64,000 bases of DNA from Streptomyces sp. NRRL WC-3742. GTDB lineage: Bacteria > Actinomycetota > Actinomycetes > Streptomycetales > Streptomycetaceae. Positions 17,125 to 23,683 of the stretch are shown piece by piece (the first letter of the stretch is position 1; every line of letters starts with the position of its first letter). The stretch lies in assembly GCF_000720635.1 (NCBI RefSeq), contig NZ_JOCF01000004.1, positions 124,001 through 188,000 on the forward strand, in the 5' to 3' direction. The translations under genes were made by a program, and so were the position numbers. Below the pieces are notes generated by a model. The model was not told the origin of the DNA, did not search any database, and worked only from the letters and a program-made list of their open reading frames with translations.

Positions 17125-17790
17125 ATGACGACGACGATCCTGCTCGCCGACGACGAGGAACTGGTCAGGCTCGGCATCAGGGCCGTCCTGGAGGCGCAGC
17201 CCGACCTGACGGTGGTCGGCGAGGCCGCGGACGGCGCCGAGGCGCTCGCCCTCGCCCGTGCGCTGCGTCCGGACGTCGTGCTGATGGACGTCCGGATGCC
17301 GGTGCTGGACGGTCTCGCGGCCACCCGCGAACTGCTTCGCCCGGGGGCGCCGGGGGAGGGGCCGCCGAAGATCCTCGTCGTCACCACCTTCGAGAACGAC
17401 GACTACGTCTACGAGGCGTTGCGCGCGGGTGCGGACGGCTTCCTGCTCAAGCGCTCCCGCCCGGCCGAAATCGCTCACGCCGTACGGCTGGTGGCGGCGG
17501 GGGAGTCGCTGCTCTTCCCGGCAGCGATCCGCCGGCTGTCGGCCGGTCACGGCAACCCGCAGGCCCGGGCGGCGATGGCCCGCGCGGCCCTGACCGAGCG
17601 CGAGGCGGAGGTGCTGCGACTGGTCGCGGGCGGCCTGAGCAACGGCGAGATCGCCGAGCGGCTGTACCTCGGCGTGCAGACGGTGAAGACGCACGTGAGC
17701 AGCGTGCTGGCGAAGCTCGGCGCGCGGGACCGTACCCAGGCGGTGATCGCCGCGTACGAGTCGGGCTTCGTCGAGCCTTCGGGCGACTGA
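17125..17790 (+). CDS. NarL-family response regulator
   Basis: 221-residue regulator. Receiver domain 1-125 has DDE acidic residues at 9-11, Asp55 in VVLMDVRMP, Thr in VTTFEND and Lys in FLLKRSRP. The LuxR-type helix-turn-helix at about 152-212 reads LTEREAEVLRLVAGGLSN then QTVKTHVSSVLAKLG. It is the partner of the preceding kinase and probably acts on the divergent ABC operon. Confidence 0.95.
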   Translation: MTTTILLADDEELVRLGIRAVLEAQPDLTVVGEAADGAEALALARALRPDVVLMDVRMPVLDGLAATRELLRPGAPGEGPPKILVVTTFENDDYVYEALRAGADGFLLKRSRPAEIAHAVRLVAAGESLLFPAAIRRLSAGHGNPQARAAMARAALTEREAEVLRLVAGGLSNGEIAERLYLGVQTVKTHVSSVLAKLGARDRTQAVIAAYESGFVEPSGD

Positions 17791-17834
17791 GAGCGCCGGA
17801 CAGCGCACGGCGAGCAGCGCACAAGGGACAACCG

Positions 17835-17880
17835 ACAGCGAACGGATGACAGATGGTGAAATCTGTCATCCGTTCGCTGT
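17835..17880. terminator. palindromic element copy 4 (convergent genes)
   Basis: Arms 17835-17854 and 17861-17880 form a perfect 20-bp stem (ACAGCGAACGGATGACAGAT and its complement) with loop GGTGAA. It sits between the convergent response regulator and modC, 45 and 28 bases from their stops. Extra TTCGCTGTTCG and TTCG words follow to about 17900. Confidence 0.85.
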
Positions 17881-17907
17881 TCGCTGTTCGTCGTTCGCCG
17901 TCCGGCG

Positions 17908-19002
17908 TCAGGCCGGGTACGCGTGGGTCTGGGTCGCCTTGACGGAGGCCCAGACCTCGGTACCCGGGGTCAGGCGTAGGTCCGCGACGGCGGCGGCGGT
18001 GAGGTCGGCGGCCATGGGGAGGGGGCCGGTAAGGTCGGCGCGGACCTGGTCGCCGTGGAGGTCGAGGCCCGTGACCTCGGCGGGCCACAGGTTGCGGGCG
18101 CTGGTCCGGGGGCGTTCGCGGTAGAGGGTGACGGCGGACGGGGGGAAGGCGACGAAGGCGGGGCCGGTCAGGTCCTCGGTGGTGGCGAGGACCGTGCCGT
18201 CCGGGAGGGTGACGTGGGGGCCGTCGGCGACGCCCTGGTAGAGGTTGAGGCCGACCAGGCGGGCGATGTAGTCGGTGCGCGGGCGGCGGGCGATCTCGGA
18301 CGGGCTGCCGGACTGCACCTCGCGCCCCTCCTCGATCACCACCAGCCGGTCGGCCAGCACCATGGCGTCCAGCGGGTCGTGGGTCACCAGCACCGCGACC
18401 GCCTCGAACTCAGCTAGATGGCGCCGCAGTTCGGCCCGTACGTCCAGCCGGGTGCGGGCGTCCAGGGCGGCCAGCGGCTCGTCCAGCAGCAGCAGGCGCG
18501 GCCGCACCGCCAGCGCCCGGGCGAGTGCCACCCGCTGCGCCTGCCCGCCGGAGAGCCGGCCGGGGCGGACGGAGGCGTGCTCGGCCAGGCCGAGGCGTTC
18601 GAGCCAGGCGTGGGCCTCCGCGCGGGCCTCGCGCCTGGGGCGGCCCTGGCAGCGCGGGCCGAAGGCGACGTTGTCGAGGGCGCTGAGGTGGGGGAAGAGC
18701 AGGTAGTCCTGGAACACCACGCCGACCGGCCGCTCCTCGGCGGGGGCGCGCAGCCGCCGGGCGGGGGCCTCCAGCAGGCGTCCGTCCAGACTGAGGTGTC
18801 CGCCGGTGAGCGGCAGCAGTCCGGCGAGGGCGCGCAGGGCGGTGGACTTGCCGGCGCCGTTGGGGCCGAGCAGCGCGACGACCTCGCCGGGCTCGGCGGT
18901 GAGCGCGAGGTCGAGGGTGAACGCGGGCCGTTCCACCCGCAGTCGGGCGTCCAAGGCGGATACGGCCGGGAAGTCGGACACGGCGAGGGTCGAGGTGCTC
19001 AC
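17908..19002 (-). CDS. modC: molybdate ABC transporter ATPase ModC
   Basis: 364-residue ATPase energising molybdate import. Walker A GPNGAGKST, Q-loop VVFQDYLLFPHLSA, signature RLSGGQAQRVALARAL, Walker B LLLLDEPLAALD and switch VTHDPLDAM are all intact. The C-terminal 100 residues form an OB-like regulatory domain (MOP-type) that in this family binds molybdate. GTG at 19002 follows GAGGAGGAGCCGG, a strong ribosome site. It is the last gene of the modABC operon, 20 bases after modB. Confidence 0.93.
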   Translation of the reverse strand: MSTSTLAVSDFPAVSALDARLRVERPAFTLDLALTAEPGEVVALLGPNGAGKSTALRALAGLLPLTGGHLSLDGRLLEAPARRLRAPAEERPVGVVFQDYLLFPHLSALDNVAFGPRCQGRPRREARAEAHAWLERLGLAEHASVRPGRLSGGQAQRVALARALAVRPRLLLLDEPLAALDARTRLDVRAELRRHLAEFEAVAVLVTHDPLDAMVLADRLVVIEEGREVQSGSPSEIARRPRTDYIARLVGLNLYQGVADGPHVTLPDGTVLATTEDLTGPAFVAFPPSAVTLYRERPRTSARNLWPAEVTGLDLHGDQVRADLTGPLPMAADLTAAAVADLRLTPGTEVWASVKATQTHAYPA

Positions 19003-19022
19003 CCGGCTCCTCCTCAGGGGCG

Positions 19023-19889
19023 TCACGGCGTGGTCAGCCAGCGCTCGCGCAGCCCGACCAGGACGGCGACGGAGACCACCAGCAGCACCAGCGACAGCGC
19101 GATCGCCGCCTGCGGGTCGGACTCCATGGCCAGGTAGACGGCCAGCGGCATGGTCTGGGTGCGGCCGGGGAAGTTCCCGGCGAAGGTGATCGTCGCCCCG
19201 AACTCGCCGAGGGCCCGCGCCCAGGCGAGCACGGCGCCGGCGGCGATCCCGGGGGCGATCAGCGGCAGGGTGACCCGTCGGAAGGCGGTCAGCCGACCGG
19301 CGCCGAGGGTGGCGGCGGCCTCCTCGTAGCGCGGGTCGGCGGCCCGCAGCGCGCCCTCGACGCTGATCACCAGGAACGGCATCGCCACGAACGCCTCGGC
19401 GATCACCACCCCGGTGGTGGTGAAGGGCAGGGTGAGGCCGAAGGCGGAGTCCAGCCAGGAGCCGACGATCCCGCGCCGCCCCAGGACGAGCAGCAGCGCG
19501 ACGCCGCCGACCACCGGCGGCAGCACCAGCGGCAGGGTGACCAGCGCCCGTACCAGCCGCCGCCCGGGCAGTTCGGTGCGGGCGAGCAGCCAGGCCAGCG
19601 GGACGCCGAGGACCAGCGACACCGCCGTGGCCGCCGTGGCGCTGATCAGGGAGAGCCGCAGGGCGTCCCAGACGGCCGTGCCGGTCAGCTGCTCGGACAG
19701 CCCGCTCCACGGCGCCCGGATCAGCAGGCCGGCCACCGGCAGGATCAGGAACGCGAGCCCGAGCAGGGCCGGGAGCAGCAGTGCCAGCGGGGCACGGGCC
19801 CGCCGTGGGCGCGGCCGCCGCCCCGGCCCCGGCGGGGTCTGCGGGGGTGCGGCGTCGTCCCCGGGGCCGGTGCGCGTGCGGGAGTTCAC
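19023..19889 (-). CDS. modB: molybdate ABC transporter permease ModB
   Basis: 288-residue inner-membrane permease. A Pro/Arg-rich cytoplasmic N-terminus (1-33) is followed by about six transmembrane helices. The ATPase-docking EAA loop reads EEAAATLGAGRLTAFRRVTLPLIAPGIAAGAVLAWARALGEFGA, very close to ModB/CysT consensus, and ARALGEFGATITFAGNFPGRTQTMPLAVY is typical of molybdate permeases. The GTG start overlaps the modA stop by 4 bases. Confidence 0.94.
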   Translation of the reverse strand: MNSRTRTGPGDDAAPPQTPPGPGRRPRPRRARAPLALLLPALLGLAFLILPVAGLLIRAPWSGLSEQLTGTAVWDALRLSLISATAATAVSLVLGVPLAWLLARTELPGRRLVRALVTLPLVLPPVVGGVALLLVLGRRGIVGSWLDSAFGLTLPFTTTGVVIAEAFVAMPFLVISVEGALRAADPRYEEAAATLGAGRLTAFRRVTLPLIAPGIAAGAVLAWARALGEFGATITFAGNFPGRTQTMPLAVYLAMESDPQAAIALSLVLLVVSVAVLVGLRERWLTTP

Positions 19890-20758
19890 GGCGCCTGGAA
19901 GCCCGCCGCGGTCAGCACCTGTCGGGCCTCGGGCGAGGTGACGTACGCGAGGAAGGCGGCGGCGCCGTTCTTGTTGGGGGCCTTGGCGAGCGCCGCGACG
20001 GGGTAGTCGTTGACGGCCTTGGCAGCCTCGGGGAAGTCCACGCCATCGATCTTCGCAGCATCGGCGTGCACATCGGTCCTGTACACCAGTGAGGCGTCGA
20101 CCTCGCCGAGTTCGACCTTGGTGAGGGCGCCCTTGACGTCCTGCTCCAGGGTGACGGGGGTGAGCTGCAGGTCGGCGGCCTTGAGCGCGGTCAGGGCGGC
20201 GGCGCCGCAGGGCACCTCCTTTGCGCAGAGCGCGACCTTCACGCCGGGGGCGGTGAGGTCCCTGAGACCCGCGACGTGCTTGGGGTTGCCCTTGGGCACG
20301 GCGATGGTGAGGGTGTTCCTGACGAAGGTGGTGGGCCGGCCACTGACGCCGCCCGCGTCGGTGACGGTCTTCATGGTGGCGGGGCTGGCGGCGGCGAACA
20401 CGTCGGCGGGGGCGCCGGAGTTGATGCTGGTGGCGAGGGTGGAGCTGCCGCCGAAGTTGAAGACGACCTTGGCGCCCGGGTTGGCGGCCTCGAACTTCTT
20501 GCCGAGGTCGGTGAAGGTCTCCTTGAGCGAGGCGGCGGCGAACACGGTGACGGTCCCGCTGGCCTTCACCGCGCCGCCGTCGGCCGAGGAGGGGGCGGCG
20601 GGAGCCGAGGAGGTCCCGGGGTCCGAGGAGGAGGACGAGCCGCAGGCGGAGGCCCCCAGGCCCAGGGCGAGGACGGCCGCGCAGGCCACGACGAGCCGCC
20701 GGGCGGGCGTACGGGCGTGCTTACGGGCAGGCGGGCGTACGGGCGTGCGGGTGCTCAT
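19886..20758 (-). CDS. modA: molybdate-binding lipoprotein ModA
   Basis: 290-residue extracellular solute-binding protein. A basic N-terminus, a hydrophobic stretch VVACAAVLALGLG and the lipobox ASAC with Cys at about 39 mark a lipoprotein; a Ser-rich linker follows. The mature part starts TVTVFAAASLKETFTDLGKKFE, the standard ModA opening, with FGGSSTLATSINSGAPADVFAAAS forming the oxyanion site. It is first in modABC, and GGAGGG lies upstream of the ATG at 20758. ModE-type control is not visible in the sequence. Confidence 0.95.
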   Translation of the reverse strand: MSTRTPVRPPARKHARTPARRLVVACAAVLALGLGASACGSSSSSDPGTSSAPAAPSSADGGAVKASGTVTVFAAASLKETFTDLGKKFEAANPGAKVVFNFGGSSTLATSINSGAPADVFAAASPATMKTVTDAGGVSGRPTTFVRNTLTIAVPKGNPKHVAGLRDLTAPGVKVALCAKEVPCGAAALTALKAADLQLTPVTLEQDVKGALTKVELGEVDASLVYRTDVHADAAKIDGVDFPEAAKAVNDYPVAALAKAPNKNGAAAFLAYVTSPEARQVLTAAGFQAP

Positions 20759-21077
20759 CGGGGCTTCCCTCCGGGGCGCGCGCCGGAAGGGGCGCGAGGG
20801 CGGCGGCGCCGCGACTGCGGCCTTGTCGGCGATCATAGTGCCGCATGTGCGAGCGATTCGTCCCCTGTCGCTTCGCACAGGCGAGGGAGGAGCGGGGAAC
20901 ACCCTCGCCTGTCGGAAGACTCAACCCCGTCGCGGTCCCGTCGCGGTGCCGTCGCGCCCGACCGCCCCGGCGCCGGAAATTGCATCGCGCGCGGGACCGC
21001 CGACCGGCGAGAGTGTGCTCACGTCCAGATGACCGGCCGAGCCGTCCCGGCCGAGCCCTAGGGGAGGAGTCCGTCCC
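20759..21077. promoter_or_regulatory. divergent intergenic region between modA and the RNA ligase, with an 11-bp hairpin
   Basis: About 320 bases without a gene. ACAGGCGAGGG (20877-20887) pairs perfectly with CCCTCGCCTGT (20902-20912) around a 14-base loop. On the minus strand it lies 120 bases upstream of modA and could be an operator, an attenuator hairpin, or a small terminator. A TATGAT sequence near 20833-20838 on the minus strand could serve as the mod -10 box. No molybdenum-cofactor riboswitch fold is recognisable by eye. Confidence 0.35.
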
Positions 21078-22145
21078 ATGTCCACGCTTCGCGTCACCGC
21101 CGAGAAGCTGATCGTCCTGGAGCACCCGAACGCCGATGCCCTGGAGCTCGCGCAGGTCGGACTCTACCGGGCGGTGGTGGCCAAGGGCGCGTACCGGACG
21201 GGCGACTACGCCGTCTACATCCCCGAACAGGCCGTACTTCCCGAGGAGTTGATCGAGGAGCTGGGGCTCACCGGCAAGCTGGCCGGGGCCCGGGCCAACC
21301 GCGTCCGGGCCGTACGGCTGCGCGGCGAGCTCTCCCAGGGCATCGTCTGCCGGCCTGCCGCGCTGGCCGGCGCGGACCTGGAGGCCGCCGCCGGGAGCGG
21401 CGAGGACTTCGCGGAGCTGCTCGGGGTCGTCAAGTGGCAGCCGCCGGTGCCGGTGTCGATGAGCGGGGAGGCGGTCAGCGCCCCCGACCTGCTGCCCTGG
21501 GTCGACATCGAGAACCTGAAGCGCTATCCGGACGTCTTCGAGCCGGGCGAGCCGGTCGTGCTGACCGAGAAGCTGCACGGCAGTTGCTGCCTGCTCACGT
21601 ACACCGCCGCCACCGGGGAGGTGCAGGTCTCCTCCAAGGGGATCGGCGCGCAGGGCCTCGCCCTGGTCGAGACCGAGCGCAACCTGTACTGGCGCACGGT
21701 GCGCGCCCACGGCGTACCGGAGGTCGCGGCCCGGCTGGCCGAGCGGCTCGGCGCCGAGCGGGTCGGCATCTTCGGCGAGGTCTTCGGCGAGGGCGTGCAG
21801 GACCTCACCTACGGTGCCACCGCCCGCGCGGGCCTGCCCGGGTACGCCGCCTTCGACGTGTCGGCCGTCGTCGACGGACGGCTGATCTGGCTGGGCGCCG
21901 CCGAACTGCTGGACGGGCAGCTGCCGTTGGTGCCCGAGCTGTGGCGCGGGCCGTTCGACCGCGAGACGGTGCTGGCCTTCGCCGAGGGCAAGGAGACCCA
22001 CTCCGGGCGCGGACTCCACCTGCGCGAGGGCGTGGTGGTCCGCCCGGTCACCGAGCGCTGGAGCCTGCTGCTCGGCAGCCGGGCCATTGCCAAGGTGGTC
22101 AGCGATGCCTACCTGACCCGCAAGGGCGGCACCGAGTACGAGTGA
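21078..22145 (+). CDS. RNA ligase, DRB0094 (Rnl5) type
   Basis: 355-residue ATP-dependent polynucleotide ligase. An N-terminal OB-like module (1-120, with GDYAVYIPEQAVLPEELIEELG) precedes the nucleotidyltransferase domain. Motif I is EKLHGSCC with the nucleotide-accepting Lys165; motif III-like GIFGEVFGEGVQDL, motif IV REGVVVRP and motif V AKVVSDAYL follow. This layout matches the Deinococcus DRB0094 family, which seals nicks with a 3'-OH on RNA. GGGGAGGAG lies 8 bases before the ATG. No end-healing partner (phosphatase or kinase) is adjacent, so its RNA substrate is unknown. It is followed by a decayed P450. Confidence 0.92.
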   Translation: MSTLRVTAEKLIVLEHPNADALELAQVGLYRAVVAKGAYRTGDYAVYIPEQAVLPEELIEELGLTGKLAGARANRVRAVRLRGELSQGIVCRPAALAGADLEAAAGSGEDFAELLGVVKWQPPVPVSMSGEAVSAPDLLPWVDIENLKRYPDVFEPGEPVVLTEKLHGSCCLLTYTAATGEVQVSSKGIGAQGLALVETERNLYWRTVRAHGVPEVAARLAERLGAERVGIFGEVFGEGVQDLTYGATARAGLPGYAAFDVSAVVDGRLIWLGAAELLDGQLPLVPELWRGPFDRETVLAFAEGKETHSGRGLHLREGVVVRPVTERWSLLLGSRAIAKVVSDAYLTRKGGTEYE

Positions 22146-22200
22146 GCCGGGCAGGAGGGGCGCGGAGCGATGGCCTCCGTGCCCTTCCCGCCCTTCCCGT

Positions 22201-22518
22201 AGTGACTACCCGTCAGTCGCCCGGGCGGAGGCCGAGTCGGTCCTGGCCGGCCGGGCGCCGACCGCGGCCGACCTGGACCGCCTGCCGTATCTGACCCGGG
22301 TGCTGAAGGAGGCGGTGCTCACCCTCGCGGTGCTGCTGCGGGACTTCGAGGTGGAGGCGGTGGACGGGCGGGTGGCGCTCGGCCAGGGCATAACGCTGCA
22401 GGTGACGAGCCCGATGAGGCTGCGGGTGAGGCCGCGCGGCGCCGTGGGTCAGGGGCCCGGCGCAGGACCGGGCACAGGACCGGCCCATTCGAACACACCG
22501 AAGCCGACCAGCGGGTAG
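22201..22518 (+). pseudogene. remnant of a cytochrome P450
   Basis: In the frame of position 22201 the translation carries two P450 pieces joined directly. The first, RAEAESVLAGRAPTAADL followed by DRLPYLTRVLKEA, is the I/J-helix region up to the ExxR Glu. The second, LTLAVLLRDFEVEAV then GQGITLQVTSPMRLRVRPR, is the extreme C-terminus. The ExxR Arg, the meander and the whole heme-Cys loop (about 100 residues) are missing, as is everything N-terminal. No start or ribosome site is present. This is an internal-deletion relic and cannot bind heme. Some conservons carry P450 genes, so a link to the cvn genes 1.2 kb downstream is possible but unproven. Confidence 0.7.
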
Positions 22519-22687
22519 CTTTTCAGATCTTCCGGCAATCGATTCCGGCCCCTCGATAGCGTCCCACGCACCCCGGGCCAGTCGTGCACATGCACCTGGC
22601 ATATGACGGCACCGGCCGTCCGCCCGGCCCGGGGAGCCCGGGCGCACCGCGTACCGCCCCGGGCCCGACCGGTCGACCGGAGGTCCG

Positions 22688-23566
22688 ATGGGCACCCTCA
22701 ACCACTTCAGCTTCGGCTGGCTGACGCCCGCGCTCTCGTACGTCATGGCCTGCGCCGGCGCCGCCCTGGGCCTGCGCTGCACCCTGCGCGGCCTCGCGGC
22801 GGACGGCGCCGCCCGCCGCAACTGGCTGCTCACGGCCGCCGCCGCGATCGGCTCCGGCATCTGGACGATGCACTTCGTCGCGATGTTCGGCTTCACCGTC
22901 GACGGCACCGAACTGCGCTACAACGTGCCGCTGACCGTCCTCAGCCTGCTCGTCGCCGTCCTGGTCACGGGCCTCGGGCTCACCGTCGTCTGCTACGGCC
23001 GCCACCGGGGCCTCTCCCTGCTCGCCGGGGGCGTCACCACGGGCCTGGGCGTCGCCGCGATGCACTACCTCGGCATGGCCGCCGTCCGGATGCACGGCGG
23101 ACTGCACTACGACGCCGGCACCGTCGCGCTCTCCGTCCTGATCGCGGTCGGCGCCGCCACCGCCGCCCTCGGGGCCGCCGTGACCATCCGCAACGTGTAC
23201 GCGGCCGCCGCCGCCTCGCTGGCCATGGGCATCGCCGTCACCTGCATGCACTACACCGGCATGGCCGCCGTCCACGTCCGGCTCGACCCCGAGCGCACCG
23301 GGCTCGGCGGGGCCAGCCCGATGGAGTTCGTCTTCCCGCTCGCCGTGGGCCTCGGGTCCTTCCTCTTCCTCGCCTCCGCCTTCGTCGCGCTCTCCCCGAC
23401 CGCCCAGGAGCGGGCCGGGTACCGGGAGGCGGGTGAACTGGCCATCGAGGAGTTCCCGGCGGGGCAGGAGCGCGCCGCAGCGCGCCCCGCGCCCGGCTCC
23501 ACGCCCGCGCGCACGCCCGGCACGGAGGCAGGGCACGAGCCCGTACGGCAGCACCGCGCCGCCTGA
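22688..23566 (+). CDS. MHYT-domain integral membrane sensor
   Basis: 292-residue membrane protein with seven hydrophobic segments. Three repeats of the MHYT signature are seen: WTMHFVAM at about 59-66, AMHYLGMAAV at about 120 and CMHYTGMAAV at about 187. These His and Met residues are thought to bind copper or another metal and sense O2, CO or NO. There is no output domain: the C-terminal 50 residues are a hydrophilic Ala/Pro/Glu tail. ATG follows a moderate GGAGG-type site. It lies 117 bases before the conservon kinase in the same direction, so it may feed signals into it. Confidence 0.92.
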   Translation: MGTLNHFSFGWLTPALSYVMACAGAALGLRCTLRGLAADGAARRNWLLTAAAAIGSGIWTMHFVAMFGFTVDGTELRYNVPLTVLSLLVAVLVTGLGLTVVCYGRHRGLSLLAGGVTTGLGVAAMHYLGMAAVRMHGGLHYDAGTVALSVLIAVGAATAALGAAVTIRNVYAAAAASLAMGIAVTCMHYTGMAAVHVRLDPERTGLGGASPMEFVFPLAVGLGSFLFLASAFVALSPTAQERAGYREAGELAIEEFPAGQERAAARPAPGSTPARTPGTEAGHEPVRQHRAA

Positions 23567-23592
23567 GCGCCCCCGGACGCGCGCCCGGCTTC

Positions 23593-23644
23593 TCTCGTCG
23601 ACACCTCTCGTCGACACGTCTGGTCGACACGTCTTGTCGACCCC
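23593..23644. repeat. four tandem 13-bp repeats with GTCGAC cores
   Basis: Units TCTCGTCGACACC (23593), TCTCGTCGACACG (23606), TCTGGTCGACACG (23619) and TCTTGTCGACCCC (23632) are contiguous. Each carries the palindrome GTCGAC, phased every 13 bp. They fill the gap between the MHYT gene and cvnA, 40 bases before the cvnA start. They may be binding sites for a regulator or a simple expansion. Confidence 0.85.
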
Positions 23645-23683
23645 ACCCGCCGACCTCTCCCGCACAGGAAAGGCTGCTCACCC

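Noticed and set aside
22300..22518. 72-codon ORF as a functional gene
   Set aside because: It is the tail of a P450 with the heme loop deleted and lacks a ribosome site; treated as a relic.
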